64,000 nt of DNA. Origin: Guadua angustifolia (taxonomy: Eukaryota; Streptophyta; Magnoliopsida; Poales; Poaceae). Below, in pieces: positions 22,595-34,499 of this stretch (position 1 is its first letter; every line of letters starts with the position of its first letter). The stretch spans positions 14,998,852 to 15,062,851 of the forward strand of contig CM070508.1 in assembly GCA_036346375.1 (NCBI GenBank), written 5' to 3'. The notes beneath the pieces were generated by a model. That model was not told the DNA's origin. It did not search any database and saw only the letters and a list, made by a program, of their open reading frames with translations. Position numbers and translations under genes: made by a program.

Positions 22595-25013
22595 TAAATT
22601 TTGAAGTCAATAATTAAAAGGGCATGCAAAGCTCTGAAGGCAACAAATAGGGTGGAGGAACGCCTCAGACCACCCCCAAGTCTCACATGTGACAAGTCGA
22701 TATAAAAATACGTTATAAAATTAGTAAAATTGTAGTTTAACCTAAAAAAAATTGTAGTCTGGCCCGAGACGTGAGCTGGCTCGGCCCTCGGCAACAACTG
22801 TTACACGCACAGCTCGCCTGCAAACTTTTCAAGCTTTGATGTAAAAAGCGCGAACACTTTACGCTGCTCTACTACCAGGTTACTCACACTGTCACCACAT
22901 GCCTGCACCTTTAGGACCACAGATCAGATCGATCAAAGACTCGCTTTCTCGCGAGTAACCAAGGCGAGCTGCGGCCCGCAGCGTGCATGCCACACAGTGC
23001 GATACCACAGGCGCATACGTACAACTGTTTGGTCATCATGGTAAATAGTCCCTGAGCCGCTGAGCGATGCGCTGGACGCGTCCAAAGATGGCAGCTTACG
23101 CCCCACAGGGTAGCAGTCTATCGTTTTTATTTTTCCTGGATCACTTTCGTGGGGCACAGTGCCGATCGATGCGCGCCAGACCAACCTATTCATCCATCAA
23201 CTTTTCGATTCTATATTTTTAGAGTACAGATCACATGATCTGATCACCATGCATCGATCTCTTTCCAGCTAGGTTGCAGGTATTTGCATACCGTTATCTC
23301 TCTCTTTCCTACATGCATGGTTACAACGATGATGTGGATCCTCTTTCAGACTTGGAATGAATTCACCGTGACATATTATGTATTCTGTTTCAAGTTGCGT
23401 CTTTTACATGGTTACAAGGTCGCTACTGTTTTTTGCAGCGTATATGTATACGTGGGCCTCGCGAGATCTAGGCCCTGCATTATTGCAGGAAGCAATCATA
23501 TAGAAAAGATGGTCCTCGCAGATAGCAAGGGGGAGTGCTAGTGTAGCCCTAGCTCATGTTACTCCTGCATGAGCCCACAATTAAATTCCACAGTTAATCG
23601 TGCATTCGTGCATGCGATGCACTGTTTTGTCCTCGCTTTCACTTGCAAATATACGTCACACTGTTCGCCGTGATTTGCTCTCGAGAGGCAGATCGACGTA
23701 CGTCCTTAGCACGTGGGTCGTCGGAAATTCACGCAATATTTTAGTTTTAGATTTTATTATAAAATAAATATGATAAAAGACTAGAGATATATAAATTAGC
23801 AAGCAATACAGTGTGCTTCTAGAGTATGCTCAAGTATTGAAAATTTAAAAAGTCGATCGATCGCACAAACGTACTTACTATTTGTCTTGATGAAGAACAA
23901 GAAGCAACAAAGCGTAGACACAGTCGTGAAAATAGCTGACATTGAGGAAGAGGCAGAGCGGTCGCACAAATGTGCTGCCCAGAAATCTTATATATTGTTG
24001 TCCCGTGTAGGTGATCTCTACGGCAACGGCTCAAAGATACTGCTTACCTTCCTTCACGGTACACTTCGAGAAAGCAGACTAAGTGAGGTTCAGTTGCTCA
24101 ACACCACAGTACAGCAATCCAAAGAGGAGGAGGAAGAATGAAGCATGAATTCGGTGTCTTCTGGCCTAGATGTGTATAGACGTGCGACAGTTACTCACTA
24201 ATGATTGACGACATGAAGCAATTGCTTACTAGTAACTGACGTCGTTATGACAATTAAGTCGAATTGAAACAAATGTAAATCGCATTTAAAAAGAATGAAT
24301 AGAGAGATAATTATATGATTTAGCAAAACCAATAAGTCACAAGTCACGCGAAGGAGTGCACAAGTGTGTTTTTAGCCCATATCCACCCTATGTCATCCTT
24401 GTTCAAGGAGTGTCGTCAAAGATTTCACTCTTCACTTGGCTAGACAATGCTAAACCATATATGCTTTGGAATGAAAGGAAATTGACCTCCCATGGGCCAA
24501 TTCCTAACACCATGTTGGCAAGCGCGCTCCCATTGTTGCATGACTTGCATCTTGCAGGCAGGAAGCAGTAGCACTTTGTTTGCAGAGAATTGAGCTTCTT
24601 GTTCATGAACATCGTGGCACTATGCTTGTCGAGGAGGACATCTAGCTAGGATCAGCTGATTTGGAGGTTTGATCTCTTATTTATCGACAGATGTATAGTC
24701 CCAATAGGAACTGGACAGGATGCTTATCCCTTAGTAATGTCATGTAAACTGCTCCTGTAATTTGACATGCACGGTATAAATGCTGATGATATGTATGTAT
24801 CTTCATGTGCAGTTTTGTTCACAATTTAGTAGCAGCTAGGTTATGTGAATATATACAACGATGCATCAATACAAGTCTGAGGAATTGGTAGGGCACCAGA
24901 TGAGTGCACAAAGAATGCAAAAATATTGATGGTCCAGGCGACAGTGACCTACGTGTATATATATAAGGAGACACGGTTGGTACGCTTGGGCTGATTAGGA
25001 ATAGAGAAATTTT
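22595..25013. other. intergenic, unassigned
   Basis: About 2.4 kb hold no domain I recognise. Two short plus-strand frames stand out slightly: 23887-24141 (84 residues, Lys/Glu-rich ends, ending in EEEEE) and 24356-24571 (71 residues). Neither has a family motif or a convincing promoter, and they are not called as genes. Confidence 0.45.
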
Positions 25014-25195
25014 ACGGTGTATTATACTGGTAGTATGTAGTAGGTATTAGAAATTAAATCTAGTCATTGATTTGTTAAGAGTGTTTTTACAACTTTATTA
25101 TTAAAGAAAGTATAAATAAATACTAGCTAGCTAATCTGATCCATTAAATTAAAAATAATAAATGGTATATACTATATTTAGTGTTCCGTAAAAGA
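25014..25195. mobile_element. possible short MITE
   Basis: The segment begins 'gaaattttacggtgtattat'. Its right side reads, on the minus strand, 'tcttttacggaacactaaat', giving imperfect inverted ends around the word TTTTACGG. The interior is AT-rich and non-coding. No clear target duplication was found, so the boundaries are approximate. Confidence 0.35.
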
Positions 25196-25200
25196 GCTCT

Positions 25201-25294
25201 ATAAATTTCGAGCTCGTACGTAGCACATGAAATGTCCGAGACAGCAGATAAATTGCGAGCTCGTACGTAGCACATGAAATGTCCGAGACAGCAG
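25201..25294 (+). repeat. 47-bp perfect-like tandem duplication
   Basis: The units at 25201-25247 and 25248-25294 are the same 47-bp sequence, starting 'ataaattKcgagctcgtacg' and ending 'gtccgagacagcag', with one mismatch. Such near identity means a recent local duplication. Confidence 0.9.
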
Positions 25295-25839
25295 GCAGGC
25301 GTCAGAGATGCGAATTCTCAATTCCTTAATTTGCCAACATCATGATCATAAATGGATGGAGAAGTGCATGAGATGCATCCAGCAGTTGTTGAAACTTGCA
25401 AGGCAAAGCCACACATCCGATCAGCACAGTGAAGAAACAGGGAAACAGAAGTATAAATACTTGCAGGGCAGGGTACACACAGCAGAAAGTGTAGGAAACT
25501 AGATCAGGAGAAGGTAGAAAAGTTCTCGACGTGAAGGAGTATAAGCTTCTAGTTTCTGATGTGCTGCTGCGTGCTATCATCTCAGGGTACATGCGAGTGC
25601 TTGCACGGCCGGCGAAGTAAGGTAGTCGTGCAATGCGGACAGCAGTATATATACTAACCGTATATCAAGTTTGAGAGTTTCCTGGCTGCTCGCTGTGTCC
25701 ACGTTGCGCTCGCCCGAGCGCCGTCTTGCACGCGTCTACAGCGAAAACGTCTGCCGTTCGTACGGCTCGCAAATCGTTGAGCCACGTCGTCCGCGTGGTT
25801 AACTCGGCTGTTAGGCTTAAGTAAATTCTCTACGGTAGT

Positions 25840-26000
25840 ACACACGAGAAGTTGCGTAGCGTGGTGGTAAAGCATATTACTCGCTTTGGCTAGGTCGAGG
25901 TTCGAGCCCCATTCCGTCCGCGCGTGCTTCACGGGGGGATTTTCTCCGAGCGCACACAGTGAGATTTGGGCGACACGTGGCTTTCTTTCTTTTTTTTTTG
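25840..26000 (+). mobile_element. candidate tRNA-derived SINE
   Basis: 'tagcgtggtggtaaagc' at about 25856 fits an RNA polymerase III A box, and 'ggttcgagcccc' at about 25900 fits a B box (GGTTCGANNCC), at tRNA-like spacing. The sequence in between does not fold as a full tRNA cloverleaf by eye. A T-rich run ('ctttctttctttttttttt') ends the segment near 25998. These are the marks of a plant SINE head and tail, but no target duplication was confirmed. Confidence 0.4.
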
Positions 26001-26440
26001 CGAAAAAGACCCTGAATTTTTTCGGAATTACGTATTAGCCCATTCTTTTTATGTGGAGAACCTTGGAACTGCTGAAATTGTTTTCTTTTGCGTGCAAAGC
26101 CCCAAAAAATATGATGACATTTCTAAAAATACATTTTACTCTGTATTTTTTTCCTCGTCCCCAGAACTTCCAGAATTTCCCCGGTCCCCAAAACTTCCAG
26201 AATTTCCTTACAAGAGAAATTTCCTAGAATTATGCCCGGTAAAAAAACTAAAAAATACACCTTTTCCTAGGAAATTTTCTAAAATTATGTCTAGTTTCTT
26301 TTCTTTGGGGAAGGCCCTTGATAATTCATTTTTTTTTTCCGAAGATGCCCCCTAAAACTATGCGGTTTGTCCCGGATATTTTTTGTGATTACATCTAAAT
26401 CCCTTTCTTCGCAGAAAGGCCCGGATTTTGTGTTGCGGCA
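25985..26440 (+). repeat. degenerate repeats of a GAAAAAGACCC / T-run / GGAATTAC type
   Basis: Phrases such as 'gcgaaaaagaccctgaattttttcggaattacg', split by T-rich runs, return in decayed form about every 80-100 bp ('ggaaggcccttgataattc', 'gcagaaaggcccggatttt'). A cleaner tandem pair, 'ccccRRaacttccagaatttcc', sits at about 26159-26206. It resembles a known class of grass non-coding repeats but I cannot name the family. Confidence 0.45.
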
Positions 26441-27195
26441 GGCGACGTCGCGCGGCGTGCGCTGCGCCCGCGCATCTAGTTAACATTACAGCAATCAACT
26501 AACAACCAACTACTAGAGCCAGCTAATTCTTCATTCTTCCATTCGCATTGTGCGTCCCCGTACATCTCTTGCACAGTTACACCTGTTGGATCTCCTAAAT
26601 TAATGGCAGTTAGTTCATCTCGATCCATATATCAGCGACTCCCGTTAACTAAGATCACACGATTGCCTTCTTCATATTTTCTCGACAGTAATTGTCTTTC
26701 ATGATAATATACATATGTCTCGTGTTTTGTTTATTTCAGTGGTATCTACTATCTGCTTAAAGATTGTTGCCTCCGTCCCTGTCAATGCTTCGGCGAAGCC
26801 ACCTCCATCCCCGCTGCAGCCAAATTGCCAACACCGTAGATTCATTTTATTTGTTTTTGTCACGGCGTTGGGGGCAAGGGCGCCAACGGCTAAGTCCACA
26901 ACAATGGCGGAAGAAAACGTGACAACAATATTTTTAATAACCAGTCTAGCGTGAATATCAAACACATGAATATATGCCGGACCAACACAAAAGAAAGTAC
27001 ATATATATTAACTCAAAGGCTGGTGCTTACATGTGCCTCACTATTTAAAAGTTATATAAATATTAAAATATAAATAAAGAGTAGATAGATTACTTAATTA
27101 ATTATTCCTCCTGTTGTTTTAAGATTTGTAAAATTTGTATTGAGAGAGTGATGTATAGAAGAATGCTCAAGCTTCATATCTCAATTGTCACCGTT
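26441..27195. other. intergenic, unassigned
   Basis: The stretch opens with a CG-rich remnant ('gacgtcgcgcggcgtgcgctgcgcccgcgc') and then becomes AT-rich. Overlapping frames near 26699-26965 on both strands show no family motif. No gene is supported. Confidence 0.45.
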
Positions 27196-27298
27196 GCCGA
27201 CGTTGCGAGGCACTAAAGCGAAGTGGGCCATCTCATTCGCGGAACCATAACAACACAAATCAACCATGCCGACGTTGCGAGGCACTAAAGCGAAGTGG
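27196..27298 (+). repeat. 31-bp direct repeat, 72-bp period
   Basis: 'gccgacgttgcgaggcactaaagcgaagtgg' is present identically at 27196-27226 and 27268-27298, separated by 41 bp. Confidence 0.85.
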
Positions 27299-27328
27299 CA
27301 CAAAACTGTGATACTAGGTTTCAGGAAG

Positions 27329-27460
27329 GAAATTACCGAAGTTCAATTCGGATGAAAATTTGTTGCAGAATCAAAATTAGAAGTTACATGCACAAAAACT
27401 CTAATATGCTCGCTAAATTTCACTGGCAACGCCCAATGTGCATGATACCGAGCAGTTTAG
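27329..27460 (+). repeat. left copy of 132-bp direct duplication flanking the nested elements
   Basis: From 'gaaattaccgaagttcaatt' to 'gagcagtttag' this 132-bp block recurs at 41232-41363 with about three mismatches. The two copies bracket the composite transposon 27461-41229 exactly. Confidence 0.92.
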
Positions 27461-27529
27461 GGTGCGTTTAGTTGGGTATACGAGGATGAATGGGATAAGA
27501 TGATACATGATCACTACTACAGAATAGGT

Positions 27530-27845
27530 CATCACTGCCGGTTCGTCCACGTTATTACTGCCGGTTATGGGCGCCGACAGTGATTGGTCGGCAGTGATAC
27601 TCGGGGTTATCACCGCCGGCTCAGGAACCGGTAGTGATAATAGATATCACTGCCGGTTCATTATACAATCGGCAGTGATATTCGACTATCTCTGCCGGTT
27701 TACACTAGCATCCGGCAGTGATACTCAACTATCTCTCGCCGGTTCAACCTAGAATCCGGCGATGATATATGTATATCTCGCCGCTTATACGAAGAACCAC
27801 AGCGATGATTCAGAGACACGCCGGTTCTCGGACGAACCGGCGGTG
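27530..27845. repeat. CACTA left subterminal repeat array
   Basis: About seven paired units of TCACTGCCGGTT and AACCGGCAGTGATA alternate in both orientations, each pair a short hairpin. Subterminal repeats of CACTA elements are the binding sites of the element's own TNPA-type protein in En/Spm; that role is inferred here from the family. Confidence 0.85.
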
Positions 27846-27857
27846 ACAACGAATTCT

Positions 27858-28033
27858 GAAAAAATTTGTAGATGACTTCATAGATTACTCTTATGTATAA
27901 AATTGAGTTCAAATTCAATACATATGAGGACTTACAAAAAGAGTTTTTGTAAGTCCTCATATGTATTGAATTTGAACTCGCAATTTTATACATAGGTAGA
28001 GTAATCTATGAAGTACATCTACAAATTTTTTCG
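27858..28033. repeat. long near-perfect inverted repeat (foldback)
   Basis: The left arm, from 'gaaaaaatttgtagatgact', meets its reverse complement around the centre 'aaaaagagttttt' at about 27941. It closes at 'tacatctacaaattttttc' near 28033. The arms are about 83-90 bp and nearly identical apart from small differences ('cttatg' and 'cataggtag'). Confidence 0.9.
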
Positions 28034-31000
28034 TAGTTTTCGTGACTTTTATTAGTTGGTGTGCACGATGTGTACACGGGAAGGCCTGTGTGCACATGAT
28101 ATGTTGCCTTCAAATATATAGTATATAAAGCGTCGTTACATCATAATTAAAATATATTAAAGCATCACAATATTTAGTTTTTACAATAGTCTGCTCACAA
28201 ATGTAGTGTGAGTACATCTCGCTCACTTTGGATCGAGGCTTTTGTCGTGGAACTCGCCTTTGGATCGATGACTGTTCACAATGAATCCAAATGATATGCT
28301 CTTGAATTGCTAAAATTTCTTTCGACAAGAATCGATTGGTTCTCGGCTTGGAGCGCCGTTATTGAAGAAAAGAGAAATTTAATTAATGATGATAGATATT
28401 AAATGAAAGAAAAGTAGGCATGAATGTGTAATTATATACCATGGCTTCGTTATATCCCGATCTTCGTGACAATTGCATGTAAATTTGTACATACGTAGTA
28501 TGCGATAAACTATTTCACGGTCCTGCCTCATGCATGGAAAGTCTGTTATTATTTTGAAAGTTGTCTCAGAGGGAAGATGCGGACCACCTTTCTTGCAATA
28601 CCATGTGAATGCGCTGTGAATGATTTTAAATAGTAATTAACCTTAAATACAATAGAATAAAATATTACTAGAGCAATAACGCAACAATCGAGTTTACCTG
28701 TTCATCATCTTCCAAAAATCATGTTCATACTCACGAAGTTCTTTTCTCATCGAGTCCAAGACATAAACCCTGCTAGCTTCTAACTCGATGACGAGGAGGA
28801 CCCAGTGATAACTAGACATATATGTTAACATAGCCTATTAGTCCCACACCGTGTCACGCAAAAATAATAAAACAATATTAGAAGTAGGGTAATACGATTG
28901 AAAGTTATAGGCTACAAGCACGGAGGTTTTCTTTCTCACTTGTAGAAAGTCTTAAATAAATAGTCTTCAACAAACTTTGGGTTATCACGACGAGTGTCTC
29001 GTTGACAAGCCCGGATCGAGAAATCCTAAATCTTCATCCTTATTTTTTCCACATAATTGTATCTCCATTCTACATATGTAAAAAGAAGTTAGACATACTG
29101 ATTGAACGGTAGAAGAATATACAATAATATAAATAGAGACTTACAAAGTCCACGATCGACCGATGGCGGCCCGAGCATCCGCCGGTACAACATATACAAT
29201 TCGCAGAACTCTAACTGTAACATGCCATCCCCATTGTGAAAATCCGAATCTTTGTATTTCATCGATCGCCCACATACCCTGCTGGCATCGCTGCATGTAA
29301 TACTGATGGACGCGCCGCAATTTTGTTGTTAGGTTCTCTAAATCTTTTGGGGGACCCAACGGTTGCCCCAAAATGTACTTCCAGCTTAGACCTAGCTCGT
29401 AATTACGACGTTGTTCAGCAGCATCTTTTTGAGCTTGCGACATCGACGCCTTAGCACTAGCCATCTTCAAGTTTTGCTTTCTGGAGATGCGCTCGTAGTC
29501 CGACATTTCCGAAGGTTTAGAAGCCCGCCCTGTCTCTTTGGCTTTTGCCATACTCAAAAAAACTCCCGTGCATTAGCATCGACTTTAGTCTTCTCGGGTG
29601 ATGGCACCTTTTGGAAGTGAGATGTTACCTCGGCCTTCATTTGCTCTTTGCGTTCTTCTTCAGTCATATCGGCCGGTAATTTCTTCTGAGGCTGTGCTGC
29701 CTTCACAGATGACCGAGATTTGGTACAAGACGATGCGGACTTCCGAGATGGTGCTGATGTTCGATTCTTCTTATGTGCCTACCGAGGAGTTGGACTTTTC
29801 TCGGCCGGTGCCGAGGAGGAGTTGGACTTTTTCTCGGATGGTGCGGTGGAGGAGTTGGACTTTTCTAGCCGGTGCCGGCGGAGGAGTTGGACTTCTCCTA
29901 ATCGGTGCCGCGGAGGAGTTGCACTTTTGTAGGCGATGTGTCTGCGGTGGAGAGTGCGACTCATCATCATCGTCGCCGTTGTCGGCCTCATCGTCCGAGC
30001 CGAACATAATCAAGCTCTTGCGCCACGCGAGGAAGCCATGCACGCTTTCTCCAAGTTTGTTTTTTCCGTCCTCGCCAGAATCTCTACCTCCATTTTGCGA
30101 TATTGTCGGACTACACCGTTTACTTCGACTGGCGAATCCCAGTGCAGATTGGGCGCAAAGGTGAACTCGCGAGGAGGCGATGGCCAAGCCCCGCCATCAG
30201 CCACCTTGATGGTAATGCCATGTCGCGGACAAATGCAGCTTGCACGGTGTCGGTTCGTGATGTCATCCATCGAAAATGGAGTCGATGCTCTCCCGAATCG
30301 CTAGGACGCCAGCAATGCTCTTAAGAACACCGTGGATCGAGGTTCCGAGGGTCGTCATCGAGTGGCGGTCGTGAGTCGAGAGCTTTCAGATCGCTTGCTC
30401 CACAACTTGATCCAGCCTTCGCTCTCTTCATCTAGCGCTCTTGCCACAAGAAGTTGTATTGACGCTTGCGCTCATCTTTCTTAGTCTTTTCGACCGCTTG
30501 TACGACGACGCGCCACCGGGAAGCCTTCTTTCCACGGCACCAAACCAACTCCTCGGGTGCGCCAGATGCTCCTTGTTACCCAGCAAGCAAATACCATCAT
30601 TCTCCCTTTGTGGCTTGAAAAGCCCTTGGGAAGACTCCACGTGAGCATCCGATATTTTCGCGACACCTCCCTGCTCTATCGCTCCCGGCTCTGCTGCCAT
30701 CTTCGAGATGAAGCCCCCTCCCAAGCAACCAAAGGCTTTGATCGTGCAAATGAACTCGGCCGTCGCAGAGTAACGCCCTTGAGGGTTAGATCTTGTTCGT
30801 GGCTATCCCATGCAGTATTTTCTTCACGAGCCACCAAAGGCCTAGTGTGTGAGGGTACATATTCTTATCCGCGTTAGCCTTGTTCTTCCGACTCACCGTC
30901 TGGCTTCTTGAAATCTCAGACTCCACAAAGTCCATCCAAAATTCCCTTATCTTTGGAAACATGTTAAAATTTGGCGTGACATTCTTCTTCACATAGTTCT

Positions 31001-31916
31001 TATTCAATTGAGTCTTCCAATTCTTCCAAAGATGTGCACATGATACTTAGTGCACGCTTTTGCAACCAACTCGACCCTTGGGGAAATGGAATACGTGTTT
31101 TAGCTTGCCCCATAGCGAGTCCTTCAGTCATCGAACCACCCATCGATCACCTTCGCGTCGGTCCATGATCTATAGATGATGGGCACGTTATCCCTAGCAA
31201 GTACTCCGCAGTCGTCTCAGACGGCGCTAACGCCGACGCTGGTATAGCAGCTCCCGACTTCCGAGAGCTGGACTATGTTGTGAACGCCTTAGGCATCTTG
31301 CTCGGACCACGACTGCAGGCCGCCTTTGTTCACTAGACGCTTGAGCCTACAATTGATCTTGTTATTAGTCGATGACCCTACAATATTTTGGGAATCACAA
31401 CGCACTAATACTTTACCTCGCCCATGTTAGTCGCGTACGCCTTGGTCCATGGCAAGGGCGCTACTTGGTCCATGGCATCAAGGCGGCTTGGTCCATGGTC
31501 GTGGCGTCAAAGTTGCTCCATACCAATATCCTCAGAGGTTCAAGTAGCCACTTAGGCTACCCACTCCTACTGCTCTACATTCGAGGGCCGAACTCCTCTC
31601 GCACTTGTCCCCATTCGAGGCCATTCCTAGCAATCCAAAATGTTATTGGGTTAATTATATTGCATTCATTTATGTTTGCTACATGACATCAAACTTGTGA
31701 ATTCAAACGATGGTAATTTGCTAGAGTTGAGAGGAATAAGTGATGTTGTGACCTCATGCTACAAACATGTGCACATGTAACTTTAAAATGATACTTATAC
31801 ATTAGAAAAAATCACACGATACATATACATCTCGAAATGAAAAAATAATATGAAAAATTCATATATTCTAAGAATATATTCCACACTAAAATGATTTTTT
31901 AAAAATTAAAATTTCT

Positions 31917-31961
31917 TTCAATGAAAATTTCATGAGAACATGAAATTTTTCATTGGAAAAG
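31917..31961. repeat. short hairpin
   Basis: 'tttcaatgaaaatttcatg' is followed, after four bases, by its near-perfect reverse complement 'catgaaatttttcattgg'. It lies in the AT-rich non-coding part of the CACTA interior. Confidence 0.7.
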
Positions 31962-32205
31962 TTGGGCACGCAGACTCTATGATCAATGAAGAAGAGGAGC
32001 GGAGGAAGCCTATGGACAAGTGGTACGGAAGAAGACAAAGAACTAAGTCCTAAGTCCATTTCTGCTTAGCATGTCTCTCATGGCTTCGCCTCCTGTAATT
32101 TGACGCCTCGTGACACCCATGCTTCTTGAACTTGCAGGGCTTATTTTTTTAAACACATACATTTTTGGTCAACAAAATATACATACACATAAAATTAGAT
32201 CAAAT

Positions 32206-32300
32206 TATTATATATCGAGAGTTACAAACAAGAGAAAATTTCGCAAGTTTAAACTCTATAAACTTGTCGACTTTTTCTTTTTGTAACTCTCAGATATAAT
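32206..32300. repeat. ~95-bp hairpin
   Basis: 'attatatatcgagagttaca' and 'tgtaactctcagatataat' form outer arms, and 'cgcaagttta' with 'tataaacttgtcg' continue the stem inwards. It is probably a small foldback element or structured intron sequence within the CACTA interior. Confidence 0.6.
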
Positions 32301-32304
32301 GAAT

Positions 32305-34060
32305 CTTGAAATTTCATACAACCGCTACTATTACAATTAGTGGCACAACTATTAACTAAATGAACTACAACTACTTACTATTACAATTAGTGGCACAAAA
32401 CAAATATTTACAACACATGTATACATCTTTACTTAAACAAATATTTACAACACATGTATACATCTTTCAAGAAGATATACAAAGCACCAAATTGAAGTTT
32501 ACTTTTGGCTGCAATATAAATAACCACAGAGCAAAATGATCAAAACAAAGACATGTGCGATGTAAATTCACAAGGCAACTAGCATAAAGCTCAACTTGTT
32601 TATTTTGAGTGTTCTCAGATGTCGGGTTGCCCAAAGGCCCTCCTCGCCACAAGAGACGAGTAATAGACTAATTTGTGACAATCTTACCTTAGTAATAATT
32701 GCTAGTCTTCCATAGCATGTAGCTATCCATGAACACATATATGTAAAGTCACCGATGACAAAGACCACCCCAATGCTTGGACATCACAATTTTCAATAAG
32801 TCATGAATATGAGTTTAATAACATAATTCGAACCAAGTCTAAGTTTCTAACTCAAAGCATTTGGACTAGCTCACAACTCACAAGACATGGAAGGCCAAAT
32901 GCCAAGTCTACCAAGGATGAATGTGAAAACCTATGTAGTCTCAGACCGAACTCTACAAGTTCCTCGTGCATCATCCACAATTTGGAGGCAACCCCGATTG
33001 CATTATAAAGGTATGCCAATATGTTCCTTGCGTAAAAAAAGGAAAAGAAAAGAAATGCCTATATGTTTACATCCCACTAGTAGAACATGAGAATAATCTT
33101 AGCCATAACAGTATCATCGCCGACGGATGCATAAGAAGAAAATTTTGCTTGACATTTTGTTGAATCAAGTAGCAATACAATGGTGCATGCAAGACTTTGT
33201 TCATTATTCCTCTTAAGCATATATATGAGAATATATAATTCACAAACAAGATGTATGACATAAACAAGACAACAAGAAGCATGGTTAAGTCATACATAAT
33301 ATGAATTATACCTACTGCCTCAAAGACAATAAAATGAATATGGTGCTCATAGATTTAGGGTTAGAGTAAAGATTAGAATCTTTACTACAATCACTTAATC
33401 GGCTAACAATTTATTCTATGCATTAGGCCTTGAACTCTTACCACCTTAAATGCACAATTAAGAATCTATCACAAGAATTATACCCAGATCAGAATTAATT
33501 CCTTGTTAACCGAAGCACAGGACTTCCATAGCATGTGGAAATGTCAGAATCTCTCAATAGTCGAGCAATGCTTTCAGATTACCAATTCCAGTGATCTCTA
33601 ATACCAGTTTTAAACAAACCAGTACAAGAATTAAGCCAGATTCAGTTATCAGTTCAGACTACACTGGTATTAAACAGTTCGCAAGAACTAGAATATATTA
33701 ATCAGAACTGAGCAAATATCAAACTAATCAGAATTAATGAGTAAGTATCGCTCAGATTCAAACTAATCAAGTCTCAGCAAGAAGACACAAAGTTGTCACC
33801 GGTGACAGACTCTAATAGCATCGTAACACAGAGCTAGCATAACAAGTGCCGATGTAAAATATGATTCGTAAAATAACAGTCTACAGCTCAAGGCCTAAAA
33901 CAGAGAGATAAATGTTCGGTCTTACTTTTACCCTAGTTCATCACAGAGCAACAAACAGTAATCGAAAATCTGAGATTAGTTGTCACAAATTGTCTATTGC
34001 AGTCCCAAATCCTCATCAACACTATACCCACATGCTAGGTCCCCAAGCCAAATGAATTGA
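32305..34060. other. CACTA interior, intron-like, no coding seen
   Basis: This AT-rich stretch lies between the Pro-rich first exon and the transposase_24 part of the second gene. It includes two small tandem duplications: 'ttacaattagtggcacaa' near 32331 and 32382, and 'acaaatatttacaacacatg' near 32400 and 32438. Open frames are short and unrecognised. It is best read as a long intron, by inference from the flanking exons. Confidence 0.45.
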
Positions 34061-34184
34061 TCGCCCTTAGCATCTCGCACATGCACATCTCAAACATTCA
34101 CAATCACATGCACATTCACATTCACATTCACATCTCGCACATTCACATCTCAGACAACCACATTCGCACATCGCAAGAGCAGAT

Positions 34185-34255
34185 TTCAAGGCGACGGCGG
34201 GAGACGGTGGGGAGGTCGAGGCGACGGCGGGAGACGGTGGGGAGGTGAAGGCGAC
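34185..34255 (+). repeat. GC-rich 30-bp tandem repeat
   Basis: 'ggcgacggcgggagacggtg' followed by 'gggaggtcga' occurs twice in a row (34190 and 34220), with a decayed third start. It lies in the first exon or leader of the CACTA second gene. Confidence 0.8.
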
Positions 34256-34480
34256 GTGGGAGGAGACGCGGGCCGCCCCTGAAGTCGAGGCGACGCGGCG
34301 GTCCGAGGCGAAGCGAGGCGACGGCGGCCTGAGCCGAGGCGGCGGCGGGAGCTCGACGCGAACCGACGGCGGTGGTTCGAGGCGCGGCAAGGCGCTGTGG
34401 GAGCTCAGAGGCGCATTTACGCCTGTAAAAGTGAGAGGAGGGCGCGGCTAGGGCTAAGGTAAATGAGAGGAAGGCACGAC

Positions 34481-34490
34481 GCTTTATTTA
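34481..34490 (-). promoter_or_regulatory. TATA box for the CACTA second gene
   Basis: On the minus strand 'ctataaataaagcg' lies between the internal subterminal-type repeats (34500-34660) and the GC-rich leader. Placement and sequence fit a core promoter driving transcription leftwards. Confidence 0.55.
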
Positions 34491-34499
34491 TAGTAGGAA

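Larger units (their letters stand above)
28135..34480 (-). pseudogene. CACTA second gene: Spm-type transposase_24 plus Ulp1-like protease, broken
   Basis: Pieces on the minus strand, read from high to low coordinates, form one gene. A TATA box (tataaataaa) lies at about 34481-34490, followed by a Pro/Arg-rich first exon at about 34390-34070 and then intron-like AT-rich sequence. At 31000-30790 the words NYVKKNVTPNFNMFPKIREF, SRKNKANADKNMYPH and LGLWWL fit plant transposase_24 (Ptta/En/Spm, PF03004). At 30700-30480 comes GNKEHLAHPRSWFGAV; at 30060-30000, GESVHGFLAWRKSLIM. At 29557-29141 a helical region contains LTTKLRRVHQYYMQ. At about 28840-28690 HWVLLVIELEASRVYVLDSM carries the His and Asp of a C48 (Ulp1) cysteine protease. 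The AYYVC motif that follows has no Cys codon before it in the right place. Multiple frameshifts make it inactive. Confidence 0.72.

Noticed and set aside
17785..22600. Clean 5-bp target duplication for the 4.8 kb gypsy element
   Set aside because: The flanks read caaaa and taaat; they do not match, so the claim was dropped.
25840..25925. A functional tRNA gene
   Set aside because: A-box and B-box words are present, but I could not build acceptor and anticodon stems; a SINE-like remnant fits better.
27530..27845. CRISPR-like regular repeats
   Set aside because: The repeats alternate in orientation and have unequal spacers, in a plant nuclear context, next to a CACTA terminus. They are CACTA subterminal repeats.
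34067..34390. Pro/Arg-rich frame as a separate protein gene
   Set aside because: It coincides with GC-rich tandem repeats and a CACATT repeat. At most it is the first exon or leader of the CACTA second gene.
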